Source of the DNA: CATQHD01 sp965243165
Lineage (GTDB): Bacteria > Actinomycetota > Acidimicrobiia > Spongiisociales > Spongiisociaceae
Assembly (NCBI GenBank): GCA_965243165.1
Contig: OZ251535.1
Location: 1,364,001 to 1,428,000 of the forward strand
Reading direction: 5' to 3'
Length of the DNA: 64,000 bases
A program made the position numbers and the translations under genes. Positions 17,901 to 26,128 of this stretch are shown here, piece by piece. Below the pieces are notes generated by a model. The model saw only the letters and a list, made by a program, of their open reading frames with translations. It was not told the DNA's origin and ran no database searches. Every line of letters begins with the position of its first letter. The stretch's first letter is position 1.

Positions 17901-20461
17901 AAGTCGTTCGTTACCCCCGACCCCAGCGCCGCCCGGACCTGCACCGCCGCCGTTTCGCCTTCCGGCAAGGTCTTCTGCTCGCCGTTGGTTCCGCCGTCGG
18001 TGTCCGCCGTCAACGAAACACCCAGATCGTCGTCGGTGATCTCCAACACCGCCCCCTCGACCGAGAACCCCGCCGCCGAGCCTTCCACCAGAACAGACTC
18101 CACCCCTTCCGCGATCGTGTCTCCGGTGATCCCCAACCCCGACAACGCCGCCGCCGAACTGGCAGTCGACCCCGCCGGGATGGTCAACACCACCGCCGTC
18201 CCCGGCGCGGTGAAATCCGCCGTCTCCGTATCATCGCCCGCCGCGAACGACAACGTTACCTCCACTGCTTCCGTCAAGTCCGAAGACCCGGCTCCCGCGA
18301 ATTCGGCGGTTGCCGACACCGCCCCCGCGTTGGCCGCCCCTTCGGCCGCCGAACCCGCACTCAACGTCAAGGCAATGGTCTCGGTTATCTCCAGATCGGC
18401 ATCCTCCACGAACACCCCCGACCCCGACCCGCTGAACCGGATCGTCTCCGCCCCCTCCGCCACTCCGTCGTCCCGGGGTGTGATCGTCACGTCGGCCGAC
18501 CCGCTGCCGTTCTGAAGGTCGATCACCGCTGTCGCCGCACTGCGGGTGTAGTCGCCGGACGAACCCAAAACCGCGCTCCCCCCCGCCCCGCCCGCCGTAA
18601 CCGTCACCCTCGCGTTGGCCGCACCCGCCGATGTTGCGGCGGCCTTCACCCGCACTGTCTTCTCACCGCCGGACTCGCTGATGCCAGACAAAGCCGCCTC
18701 GCCGCTGTCAGCCTCTGCCAAACTCAACACGACCCTCGGGTCGGAAACCGCAACCTCGGCCGAAGACACATCCACCGCTGTTCCCACCGTCGCCGACCCC
18801 GAAAACACCAGCGTCTCTTCCCCCTCCGTATCTGCATCCGCCGCCGCCGTCAACCGGACGGTGCTGCTTCCCGACACAGCGCCCGCCGGGATGCTCACCG
18901 TGAACTCATTGCTCGACACCCCCGACCCCGACAAACTGAAATCAGAAGCCCCGACCCCGCCCGAAGCCGCTCCCGCCGCTGTCACCGTCACGTCCGTCGC
19001 CGACGTCAACACCGACGACGAACCTGCGAACTCGGCGGTAACCACCACATCCACCGCCTCGCCTTCTTCCACCACCGCTGTATCCACCGACAACCCGATA
19101 TCGGTGTCGTCATCCGCGATCGTTACCGCAGCCCCGTTCACCGGCCCCACCATCGTCGAAGACAATGTACCCTCAATCGTGAGTGTCTCCGGCCCCTCCA
19201 CTACATCGTCGTCCGTAACCGTCAAACCAGACAACGAAGCCGTACCCGCCGGCGTCAAACTCGTAGCCGGGAAAGTAATCGTATTCGGCGTCGACGGAGA
19301 ATAAGACAAATCACCGGCCCCCGCCTGCCCCGCCCTCGGAGACGCCGCCCCCGCCGCCGACAACGTAACCACCGTCGCCGACGCAATAGAAGAACTGGTA
19401 GTCGTCCCCGGGAAAGCCGCCGAAACCGTCACTCCCGACCCGGCCGCCCCCTCCCTCAAAGTCGCCTGATTGCCGTCCGTACCGGCGTCCGTATCCACAG
19501 TCAAAGTAATAGTATCATCGTCATCCTTGACAAACAAGGGCTTAGACAATACCGTAAACCCAGCCGGAGGGCTGGCAAGATACAGCGAAAAAGTCCAATC
19601 CCCGTTCGCAACGGTGTCGTTATAACTGTGCCCAGAGACGTTAATTCTTCCAAATGCTCCGCTCCGATTTTGCTCGCCGACTTGGGAACTCATAATAGAA
19701 TTCGCAGGAATTCTAACGAACCTCTTAAAACTCCATTGAGCAGTGTACTGATATTGGTAGCCATTTCTGGCAGTTCCATTGCTCGCTAAAATCCGCATCT
19801 TCATAATACTGCTGTAGGTAGAAGAGGTAGAAGCAACAAAATTGTCCCTGGTTGTCCCGCTGCCCAAATCACCAAAGACCTGATCGTCATAAAAATTAGA
19901 CCGCGCTAAGCCTTCCACTAGCGGCGGAGTAGGCATCCTCAGAAGAATAGTACGATCCGCGTCGTTGATAGTCATATCAACGGAGCTGACCGAAAACCCA
20001 ACAGTCGACGTCGTACCCGAAATCCGGATAACCTCATTATTCTCCGTAATCCTATCAGGAGTAGGGAGGATAACCAAAGAAGCCTGCCCGCTCGTCTGAC
20101 CCGAGTTGATAGTCACATTGAAAACGGCATCGTTTAGACCATCCACACTGGAAATACCAAAATCCCCGCCGCAGTTTCCCAACACCAAGATCCCCGTCCA
20201 GGCACAACTACTCCCCATTGTAGCACCAGCCGAAGCAGCCACGGTTACCTCCACCGTAACATTCGAGCTCGGCGCTGAAGCAACCGAAGCCCTTACAGTC
20301 CCTATCAACTGACCATCGTCCTCACCTATACTAGTAACCGCCGCCCCGAGATGATCGCGATAGCTCAACGTTATCGCAGGGCCCTGGCCCTCCACCGGCT
20401 CAGGAACCGCCAAAAGCACCGACGTCAGCACCAGCGCCCCCAGTGCTATAATCCTCCGCAT
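14930..20461 (-). CDS. Giant secreted Calx-beta repeat protein with C-terminal SLH domains (copy 2, 1843 aa)
   Basis: This is a paralogue of the previous gene in the same orientation. I chose ATG 20461, five bases after GGAGG, which aligns with the copy 1 start; an ATG three bases earlier is possible. Signal peptide MRRIIALGALVLTSVLLAVP is followed by an N-terminal region alignable but clearly diverged from copy 1. About twelve Calx-beta-like repeats follow, then a longer Pro/Gly linker and three SLH repeats almost identical to copy 1. It has roughly 270 residues more than copy 1, because at least two extra Calx-beta repeats sit in the C-terminal half, between the block ending FDLTARDD and the block starting AAVTLTLLD. 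Near identity at the 3' end against divergence at the 5' end suggests gene conversion. Expression probably depends on its own poly-G promoter. Confidence 0.85.
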   Translation of the reverse strand: MRRIIALGALVLTSVLLAVPEPVEGQGPAITLSYRDHLGAAVTSIGEDDGQLIGTVRASVASAPSSNVTVEVTVAASAGATMGSSCAWTGILVLGNCGGDFGISSVDGLNDAVFNVTINSGQTSGQASLVILPTPDRITENNEVIRISGTTSTVGFSVSSVDMTINDADRTILLRMPTPPLVEGLARSNFYDDQVFGDLGSGTTRDNFVASTSSTYSSIMKMRILASNGTARNGYQYQYTAQWSFKRFVRIPANSIMSSQVGEQNRSGAFGRINVSGHSYNDTVANGDWTFSLYLASPPAGFTVLSKPLFVKDDDDTITLTVDTDAGTDGNQATLREGAAGSGVTVSAAFPGTTTSSSIASATVVTLSAAGAASPRAGQAGAGDLSYSPSTPNTITFPATSLTPAGTASLSGLTVTDDDVVEGPETLTIEGTLSSTMVGPVNGAAVTIADDDTDIGLSVDTAVVEEGEAVDVVVTAEFAGSSSVLTSATDVTVTAAGAASGGVGASDFSLSGSGVSSNEFTVSIPAGAVSGSSTVRLTAAADADTEGEETLVFSGSATVGTAVDVSSAEVAVSDPRVVLSLAEADSGEAALSGISESGGEKTVRVKAAATSAGAANARVTVTAGGAGGSAVLGSSGDYTRSAATAVIDLQNGSGSADVTITPRDDGVAEGAETIRFSGSGSGVFVEDADLEITETIALTLSAGSAAEGAANAGAVSATAEFAGAGSSDLTEAVEVTLSFAAGDDTETADFTAPGTAVVLTIPAGSTASSAAALSGLGITGDTIAEGVESVLVEGSAAGFSVEGAVLEITDDDLGVSLTADTDGGTNGEQKTLPEGETAAVQVRAALGSGVTNDLSEDLVVQVSAGVDSPSSAQAGGVDFSAPASPVPVVIQPGSATTGPWKTLTGLSITDDAIAEGAETFRVTGTVPGGTVTHDTLTIPASDDRLEVSASPATVVEQAAAHTITVTAGFKDATGSELTSATTVNMAVATGDTNGAALASSCPPTTEDACVNTATFDVSIPAGQVSASGTFDLTARDDSTNEAGGETLKVTGTVSGDSSNSESAAVRIVDDGIRLEFRDAADNTALSSLGEDAGSKSVRVRATAPASTNTRRVVGVNITGGTASADAGNSWDEGEDFRVSDLTAPSGTPSGHALGIVIAANATMGQEDFTIAVNDDNADEAATETILISGGDVGSLPVVGNSLDITDNDDPPTNIDLTLETPAGDPLTSVREDGGTTQVQVKAAYQGNTVLSRALTVPITVGASGTAASGTDYQAVTGVEVAIPAYQSSATASFNLVIGSAEDDTTGEGPETVTISAGTVTEFTIGTASLTILDDDAAVTLTLLDSATPPQPLASLEEGTASTAVTVRAAYPGANTLTSARTITVSVGGGTAAAGDYQAAFPADPFEITIPSGANSATESFTLALDAARDDRISEGDETLTVTGALAGFIINPAVLTITDNDDPPTGIDLALSPASVREDRGTSPLTVNATARLIGNPRSQPTEVAVRAGGAGTTASSGSDFRSLSPSRFTITIPAGQQSARASFRVVILADTVTEGTERIAVTGTAADVGNASDTVYLNITNAAPAAPPPAPPPSGGGGGGGGAPPPSGGGGGGAPPPSGGGGGGGDGGAPPPAQAPAQPPAPVCVGRFCDDDGNVHQDNIERIANWRITLGCDAQDTTKYCPDAQITRRQMSAFLHRAVSQRWTIQAPEAIQLTDVGADEWFRPFAEWVVSVGAFNAPNGQFDPGGVVTRADMAIMMIGAFPHLDAVPTTESRFGDAAGLTPEVLAALEGMYQTGVTRGCSTEPLNYCPNQPVTRAQMASFFVRAVNLAPADTQPTPAAAQP

Positions 20462-20515
20462 CATTGCCTCCCTATCCGGCCCCGGCCGCACCGGCAAAGC
20501 CCCTCGGCAGGAGGC

Positions 20516-20545
20516 ACTTTACCCCCCCCCCCCCCCATATGTCAA
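20516..20545 (-). promoter_or_regulatory. Poly-G spacer promoter of giant gene 2 (putatively phase variable)
   Basis: Minus strand: TTGACA (20540-20545), TAT, 15 G (20522-20536), TAAAGT (20516-20521), giving an 18-base spacer. Flanks are identical to the copy 1 promoter, but the G run is one shorter. Two tandem promoters that differ only in homopolymer length are what slippage would produce. An 18-base spacer is closer to the 17-base optimum, so copy 2 would be predicted the stronger at these lengths. Confidence 0.75.
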
Positions 20546-20659
20546 GTCAAATCAGGTTCTTCAGAAGAAGAAAAGAGGGCCCGCCCGCCTGCCTATTCTG
20601 GATTGGCGTCCGAAGAACCGACGAAGGCGCGGGGCAGGGTGCGCTCGGCGGAAGAGGCG

Positions 20660-21799
20660 CTATTCGATGCGGCCGGTGAGGGTATCTTCGATCAGGGCGT
20701 TCACCACCGCCCGGAGGGCTTCCTCGGGGGAGGCGCCGGACTCGATCGCCTGGTTGTACACGGCCAGCTGACGGTCGGCGGAGGTGCCCTCCCGGCAGAT
20801 GGTGCGGAGGTGTTGGATCTCCGTCGTGCAGCCCAGCGCCTCGGCGTCGGGCGCGACCAGCTCGATCAGCTCTTCGGCCAGATCTTCGAACGGAACCAGA
20901 ACGCCTTTGCCGAAGTCGACCAGCTCTCCCTTCACCCCGTAGCGCTGCGCCCGCCAGGCGTTCTCGGACACCAAGAAATTGGAGTAGGTGCGCCACCTCT
21001 GGTTGTCGGAGCGCAGCCGCCACAGCATCCGCAGCAGGCAGACGTACGCGGCGGCGAGGGCCGCTACGTCGTCCATCCTGGTGGGCAGGTCGGTGGCCCG
21101 CATCTCCAGGGTGGGGTAACGGCCCGAAGGCCGGATGTCCCACCAGATCTTGGAGGAGTCCTCGATCAGACCCGCCGACACCAGCACGTTCACATGCCGC
21201 TCGTATTCCGTCCATGAGCTGAACGGTTCGGGCAGTCCGGTGCGGGGCAGGGTGGTCATCACCGAGGGCCGGTAGCTCTTGAGGCCGGTGTCCTTCCCTT
21301 CCCAGAACGGGGAGGAGGCGGACAGGGCCAGCAGGTGGGGCAGGAAGTAGGTGACCTGGCCCATGAGGTCGATGCGCAGGTCCGGGTCCTCGATCCCGAC
21401 GTGGACGTGCAGGCCGGAGATGACCAGCCGCCTGATCACCCCCTGCAGGTCCCGGGCGATGGCCTGGTAGCGCGGGGCGGCGGTGACCTGCTGCTTCTCC
21501 CAGCGGGCGTAGGGGTGGGTGGAGACGGCGATGGGCGCCAGCCCGTACTCTTTGGCGGCTTCGGCCACCGCCAGCCGCAGCAGGCCGATCTCGGCGCGCA
21601 GATCTTGGATGTTCTCGCAGACGGTGGTGCCGATCTCGATCTGCGAGGCGAAGAACTCGGGGCTCACCAAGCCGTAGCGGAGGTCCTTGACCTTTTTCAT
21701 CAACCCCTCGGGCTGGGAGCGCACCAAGTCTCCGGTTTCGATCTCCACCAGCAGATATTCTTCTTCGACGCCCAGCGTCCAGGCCGGTTCTTCGATCAT
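20660..21799 (-). CDS. ybdK: YbdK-type carboxylate-amine ligase (GCS2 family)
   Basis: This ATP-grasp-like enzyme of the GCS2/YbdK family has weak glutamate-cysteine ligase activity in studied members. The 379-residue length is normal. Landmarks are the N-terminal LGVEEEYLLV metal-binding motif, SGLHVHVGI near residue 130 and WWDIRPSGRYPTLEMRATD near residue 220. The C-terminus (ALIEDTLTGRIE) is complete. The ATG at 21799 overlaps the end of the TrmH-like gene by four bases (ATGA), so it is the last gene of this minus-strand run. The true substrate is not predictable from sequence. Confidence 0.9.
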   Translation of the reverse strand: MIEEPAWTLGVEEEYLLVEIETGDLVRSQPEGLMKKVKDLRYGLVSPEFFASQIEIGTTVCENIQDLRAEIGLLRLAVAEAAKEYGLAPIAVSTHPYARWEKQQVTAAPRYQAIARDLQGVIRRLVISGLHVHVGIEDPDLRIDLMGQVTYFLPHLLALSASSPFWEGKDTGLKSYRPSVMTTLPRTGLPEPFSSWTEYERHVNVLVSAGLIEDSSKIWWDIRPSGRYPTLEMRATDLPTRMDDVAALAAAYVCLLRMLWRLRSDNQRWRTYSNFLVSENAWRAQRYGVKGELVDFGKGVLVPFEDLAEELIELVAPDAEALGCTTEIQHLRTICREGTSADRQLAVYNQAIESGASPEEALRAVVNALIEDTLTGRIE

Positions 21800-22644
21800 G
21801 GCCCTGATGATAGCCCGGTTCGAGGCTTTCCTCCGGACGGTGCGCCCGAACGCTGGCGCACCGCCTCGAACAGCAGCACCGCCGCCGCCGCGGCCGCGTT
21901 GAGGGAGTCGGCGGCGCCGGCCATGGGAATGCGGGCGGTTTGGCAGCGCCCGTCCAGCCAGGGTTCGCTCAGGCCGTACTGTTCCGAACCCACCGCCACC
22001 GCCGCCGGGCCGGTCAGGTCGATCTCCCAGAGGGGGGAGGCGGCCGCGGGGGAGGCGGCCACGGGGCGGACGCCCCGGCTTTCCAGCCAGGCCAGCGCCT
22101 CGGCGGAGGTGCAGACGGCCAGGGGGACGGTGAACAGGGAGCCGAGCGAGGCCCGCACCGCGTTGGGGTTGAACGGGTCGGTGTTGGGGTCGGCCGCCAC
22201 CACCGCCGCCGCCCCGGCCGCGTCGGCGGTGCGCAGCATGTTCCCCAGGTTGCCGGGTTTTTCGATGGCCTCGGCCACCAGCAGCAGCGGGTCGGCGGGC
22301 AGCTCCAGGCGCGGCAGGCCGGTGTCGAACTGGGGCGCCACCGCCAGCAGACCCTCAGGGCGGTCGCGGTAGGCCGCCTTGCGGAACGGCGCCGGCGCCA
22401 GGCGGCGGAGGCGCGCCCCCGACGCCTCGATCCGGGCGGCGAGGGCCGGCTCGTTGGCGCCCAGGAAGAGCTCCTCGCACACGTACAGCTCGTCGACCGC
22501 CAGATTCGCAGCCGCCGCTTTGGCCAGCTCGCGGTAACCCTCGATGATGAAGACGCCCTCTTGGTCGCGCCGGCGGCGGCTGCGCAGCTTCACCAGGCGC
22601 TTCACCGCCGGATTGGCCGCAGAAGTGATGGCGGGGGCCGTCAC
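21796..22644 (-). CDS. TrmH/SpoU family RNA 2'-O-methyltransferase
   Basis: The protein has 282 residues from GTG 22644 (GTG 22647 is an alternative; both follow GGGAG). The N-terminal substrate-binding domain begins SAANPAVKRLVKLRSRRRR. The C-terminal SPOUT trefoil-knot domain shows motif 1 EKPGNLGNMLRTADAAG, motif 2 VAVGSEQYGLS and motif 3 RIPMAGAADSLNAAAAAAV, the knot that binds S-adenosylmethionine. This is the rRNA/tRNA ribose methylase family (RlmB/TsnR-like). The target base cannot be read from sequence. It overlaps the nitroreductase stop (GTGA) upstream and the ligase start downstream. Confidence 0.9.
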   Translation of the reverse strand: MTAPAITSAANPAVKRLVKLRSRRRRDQEGVFIIEGYRELAKAAAANLAVDELYVCEELFLGANEPALAARIEASGARLRRLAPAPFRKAAYRDRPEGLLAVAPQFDTGLPRLELPADPLLLVAEAIEKPGNLGNMLRTADAAGAAAVVAADPNTDPFNPNAVRASLGSLFTVPLAVCTSAEALAWLESRGVRPVAASPAAASPLWEIDLTGPAAVAVGSEQYGLSEPWLDGRCQTARIPMAGAADSLNAAAAAAVLLFEAVRQRSGAPSGGKPRTGLSSGP

Positions 22645-23243
22645 CACCGCTCCCGGCGGACGGCGTCGGCGGCGGATCGGCGGGGCGGGCGGCCGCGCCG
22701 GGCGGAACGGGGGGAGGGCCCGGGGGCGGGGCGGCCCACGGTTACCACCCCGACCGGCAGGTGGGTATCGGGAATGCCCAGCAGGCCGGCCAGGCCGGGG
22801 AGGGCGTGGGCGCCCAGGAAACCGGCCGCCAGGCCCTCGTCGACCGCGGCCAGCAGCAGGTTCTGGAGCACCGCCCCCGCGTCCACCCACCAGTAGGGGA
22901 CCGGCCACTCTCCGCCGGCCGCCAGGCCGGATCCGGCCTTGTCCGGGGCCGCGTAGCGGTCGAGGTAGGCCCGGGGGGAGGTGCAGACCGCGATGTGGAC
23001 CGGCGCCCGGCTCAGCCACGGCTCGTACCCCCGGCTCACGTAATCGGGTTCCGAAGCCAGGGCGGCGATCTCGGCGCGCGTCCGGCGGTCGGTTACCACC
23101 ACCAGGGTCTGGCCCTGGGCGAAGCCGGCGCTGGGCGCCCGCCGCCCTGCTTCGGCGATCCGTTCCACCGCCGCCGGATCCACCGGCTCCCCCGTGTAGC
23201 TGCGCACCATCCGCCGCCCGGCGACCGCCTCGCTGAACTCCAT
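22641..23243 (-). CDS. Nitroreductase-family FMN oxidoreductase
   Basis: The 200-residue protein belongs to the FMN-dependent nitroreductase family. Visible features are GRRMVRSYTGEPVD with the FMN phosphate-binding Arg residues, the RRAPSAGFAQGQ segment, a central WWVDAGAVLQNLLLAAVDEG dimer helix and the GIPDTHLPVGVVTVG C-terminal FMN-binding stretch. An Arg-rich tail follows ([12 protein letters not shown]). Substrate is unknown; actinobacterial relatives include F420- or FMN-linked enzymes. It is adjacent to, but 30 bases beyond, the pntB stop, so it may share the long ilv-leu-pnt transcript. Confidence 0.85.
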   Translation of the reverse strand: MEFSEAVAGRRMVRSYTGEPVDPAAVERIAEAGRRAPSAGFAQGQTLVVVTDRRTRAEIAALASEPDYVSRGYEPWLSRAPVHIAVCTSPRAYLDRYAAPDKAGSGLAAGGEWPVPYWWVDAGAVLQNLLLAAVDEGLAAGFLGAHALPGLAGLLGIPDTHLPVGVVTVGRPAPGPSPRSARRGRPPRRSAADAVRRERW

Positions 23244-23273
23244 TGCGCGAACGGCGGCGCCTACCGCGGCCGT

Positions 23274-24650
23274 CTAGGCCTCGGCCACCGCTTTGGCCAG
23301 GCTGTCTACGGCGGCCTTGGCGTCGGCGAACAGCATCAGCGTGGAGTCCATGTAGAACAGGGGGTTGTCGATGCCGGCGAAGCCGGGGGAGAGGCTCCGC
23401 TTGACGACGATGGTGGTGGCGGCCCGGTCGACGTCGAGGATCGGCATGCCGTAGATGGGAGACGACGGGTCGTCCCGGGCCACCGGGTTCACCACGTCGT
23501 TGGCGCCCACCACCAGGGCCACGTCGGTGCGGGGGAAGTCGTCGTTGATCTCGTCGAGGTCGAGCAGCTGGTCGTAGGGGACGTCCGCCTCGGCGAGGAG
23601 CACGTTCATGTGGCCGGGCATCCGGCCGGCGACCGGGTGGATGGCGTAGCGCACCTCCACGCCCCGCTCCTCGAGCCGGTCGGCCAGCTCCCGCGCCCCG
23701 TACTGGGCTTGGGCCACCGCCAGCCCGTAGCCCGGAACCACGATCACCGAACGGGCGTAGGCGAGGGTAACGGCGGCGTCGCGTACGGTCGCCCTCCGCA
23801 CCGGGCGGCCTTCTCCGGCCCCGCCGCCCCCGGCCCCGCCGTCACCGCCGCCGAAGCCGGAGAACAGGACGTTGGCCAGCGAGCGGTTCATGGCCCTGGA
23901 CATGATGCTGGTGAGCACCAGACCGGAAGCTCCTACCAGGGCGCCGGAGATGATGAGGGCGCTCGACTCGATCACGAATCCGGTGGCGGCCGCGGCCACG
24001 CCGGACATCGAGTTGAGGAAGGCGACGATCACCGGCATGTCGGCGCCTCCGACCGGCAGGGTGCGGGTCACGCCGAACAGGGCGGCCAGGCCGACCGCTG
24101 TCCAGAGGGCGGCCGGGCGGCCGGACGCGGTCATCCACACCGCCGCCCCGACCAGCGCGGCCGCCAGCAGCGCGTCCGGCAGCGCCTGGTATTTCAGCAT
24201 CAGGGGGCGGCCCGGGAGCAGCCCCTGGAGCTTCCCGAACGCCACGAAGCTGCCCGTGAAGGTGGCCGCGCCCACCACGGTGGAGAGGGCGACCGTTACT
24301 CCGGTTTCGACCGTCAGGGGGGAATCGGAGAGGAAGGCCGCCGCGGCCACCATGCCGGAGGCGGCGCCGCCGAACCCGTTGAAGGCCGCCACCAGCTGCG
24401 GCATCCCGGTCATGGCCACCCGGCGGGCCAGCACCGCCCCCGCCGCGCCGCCCACCAGCAGGCCGGCGATGACGGCGGTGTAGTCGACGATGCCCGAGTC
24501 GAGCAGCGTGACGATCACCGCCAGCAGCATTCCGACCGAGGCGGTGGTGTTTCCGGAACGGGCGGTCGCGGGCGAGCTGAGGCGCTTCAGCCCGAAGATG
24601 AACAGGCAGGCCGCCGTCAGGTAGAGGACCGCGGCCAAGGCTTCGTTCAC
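23274..24650 (-). CDS. pntB: NAD(P) transhydrogenase subunit beta
   Basis: PntB carries membrane helices plus the NADP-binding domain III of the proton-translocating transhydrogenase, which makes NADPH from NADH using proton-motive force. In its 458 residues the first 250 are mostly hydrophobic helices. The C-terminal 180 form the NADP domain with [12 protein letters not shown], the [18 protein letters not shown] motif, [11 protein letters not shown] and [14 protein letters not shown] Gly-rich linker ([14 protein letters not shown]) joins the two. The ATG at 24650 overlaps pntA2 by four bases. Its position downstream of ilvC fits NADPH supply for branched-chain amino-acid synthesis. Confidence 0.96.
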   Translation of the reverse strand: MNEALAAVLYLTAACLFIFGLKRLSSPATARSGNTTASVGMLLAVIVTLLDSGIVDYTAVIAGLLVGGAAGAVLARRVAMTGMPQLVAAFNGFGGAASGMVAAAAFLSDSPLTVETGVTVALSTVVGAATFTGSFVAFGKLQGLLPGRPLMLKYQALPDALLAAALVGAAVWMTASGRPAALWTAVGLAALFGVTRTLPVGGADMPVIVAFLNSMSGVAAAATGFVIESSALIISGALVGASGLVLTSIMSRAMNRSLANVLFSGFGGGDGGAGGGGAGEGRPVRRATVRDAAVTLAYARSVIVVPGYGLAVAQAQYGARELADRLEERGVEVRYAIHPVAGRMPGHMNVLLAEADVPYDQLLDLDEINDDFPRTDVALVVGANDVVNPVARDDPSSPIYGMPILDVDRAATTIVVKRSLSPGFAGIDNPLFYMDSTLMLFADAKAAVDSLAKAVAEA

Positions 24651-24925
24651 CGGCGGCTCCTGCGGAACATCTCCAGCATCCGGTCGGTCACCAGGAACCC
24701 GCCCACGACGTTGACCGCGGCGAAGACGACAGCCAAGAAGCCGAGCACCCAGGCGAGCGCCCCGCCTTGGCCCGCCACCAGTATCGCGCCGACCAGGGTG
24801 ATCCCGGATATGGCGTTGGAACCCGACATGAGCGGGGTGTGCAGCTGCGGGGGGACCTTGGTTATCACCTCGAAGCCCACGAAGGCGGCGAGGACGAACA
24901 CCGTTACCCCGGCGACCAGGATCAT
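24647..24925 (-). CDS. pntA2: NAD(P) transhydrogenase subunit alpha part 2 (membrane)
   Basis: This 92-residue membrane protein has three to four hydrophobic segments and the conserved [24 protein letters not shown] motif (here [14 protein letters not shown]), which contributes to the proton channel (domain II). In many actinobacteria and alphaproteobacteria PntA is split into a soluble NAD-binding part and this small membrane part, as here. It overlaps both neighbours by four bases. Confidence 0.95.
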   Translation of the reverse strand: MILVAGVTVFVLAAFVGFEVITKVPPQLHTPLMSGSNAISGITLVGAILVAGQGGALAWVLGFLAVVFAAVNVVGGFLVTDRMLEMFRRSRR

Positions 24926-26055
24926 GCTTCTCCTCCTGATGAATCTCCGTCGAGCCGGGCCAGCACCTCGGGGTGGACCACCCCGCCGCCGCGGGTGATG
25001 GTCACCCCGGCCCGGATCTCGTCGTCTTCCCCGGGCGCCGGGTCGGCCGCCAGGTAGCTGATCAGCTCGCAGGCGTTGCGGGCGAACATCCTCGAGGCGT
25101 CGGCGGCCGGGCTCGATTCCAGATCGGTGGGCCCCACCACCGTCACCTCGCCGACTTCTACCACCTCGTCGGGCCTCGTCAGGACGCAGTTGCCCCCCCG
25201 GTCGGCCGCGCCGTCGACCACCACCGAGCCGGGCCGCATCCGGGCGACCGCCTCGGCGGTGACCAGGGTGGGGGCGGGCCTTCCGGGGACGGCGGCGGCG
25301 GTGATCACCGCGTCGGCCCCGGCCAGATGTTCCTCCAGGCCTTTCAGCATGCGGGTCTGCTCGTCCTCCTCCAGGCCGCGGGCGTAGCCTCCGGCGGCGG
25401 CGGAGTCCTGCGGGTCGAGGTCCAGCTCTATGAAGTCCGCGCCCAGGCTGCGCACCTGCTCGGCGGCGGCGGCCCGCACGTCGAACCCCTTGACCCGGGC
25501 GCCCAGGCGCCGGGCGGTGGCGATGGCCTGGAGCCCCGCCACCCCGCAGCCCAGCACCACCACCGTGGCGGGGCGGATGGTCCCCGCCGCGGTGACCATC
25601 ATCGGGAAGATCCTCCTGACCTGGAGGGCGGCCTCCAGCGCCATCATGTAACCGGCCAGGGTGGCCTGCGACGACAGGACGTCCATCGACTGGGCCCGGG
25701 TGGTCCTCGGCAGGGTCTCGAAGGCGAGGGCGGTTACCCCGGTTGCGGCCAGCTCCCGCATGGAATCCGGGTCGTCGAGGGGGCGCAGCAGTCCGAGCAG
25801 CCAGGCCCCCGGCTTCAACCGGGTCCGCTCGTCCGGTCGGGGCGGGGCGGCGGTGATCACCGCGTCGGCCTCCCAGGCGGAGTCGACCAGCTCGCAGCCG
25901 GACCGCAGGTACCGGTCGTCGATGAAACCCGCCGCCCCGCCCGCGCCGTGTTCGATGGAGACCCGGTGGCCGGCTTCGATGTAGAGCCGGGCCGTGTGGG
26001 GCGTTATGCCCACCCGGCGCTCCGGCGGATGGGGGCGGGGTGTCGAGATGTTCAA
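24922..26055 (-). CDS. pntA1: NAD(P) transhydrogenase subunit alpha part 1 (NAD-binding)
   Basis: This is domain I of transhydrogenase, related to alanine dehydrogenase. The NAD-binding fold is seen at [20 protein letters not shown], followed by [29 protein letters not shown] and the TRPDEVVE segment lie near the C-terminus. I place the start at TTG 26055, because [17 protein letters not shown] then aligns with the usual start of the family and GGAG lies ten bases upstream. The next upstream possibility is another TTG at 26088, adding 11 residues. It follows leuB by about 70 bases on the same strand. Confidence 0.93.
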   Translation of the reverse strand: MNISTPRPHPPERRVGITPHTARLYIEAGHRVSIEHGAGGAAGFIDDRYLRSGCELVDSAWEADAVITAAPPRPDERTRLKPGAWLLGLLRPLDDPDSMRELAATGVTALAFETLPRTTRAQSMDVLSSQATLAGYMMALEAALQVRRIFPMMVTAAGTIRPATVVVLGCGVAGLQAIATARRLGARVKGFDVRAAAAEQVRSLGADFIELDLDPQDSAAAGGYARGLEEDEQTRMLKGLEEHLAGADAVITAAAVPGRPAPTLVTAEAVARMRPGSVVVDGAADRGGNCVLTRPDEVVEVGEVTVVGPTDLESSPAADASRMFARNACELISYLAADPAPGEDDEIRAGVTITRGGGVVHPEVLARLDGDSSGGEA

Positions 26056-26128
26056 GGTTTGGTCGCTCCGACGCTCACAGGCTGCCAAGGTGTCCGCTTT
26101 AGAAGCAAGAATATAGACGAACCGGCGT

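Noticed and set aside
17393..19789. A 798-residue Arg-rich frame on the plus strand inside giant gene 2
   Set aside because: Antisense frame of the repeated Calx-beta coding sequence. The repeats give a periodic Arg/His pattern with no start signal or family.
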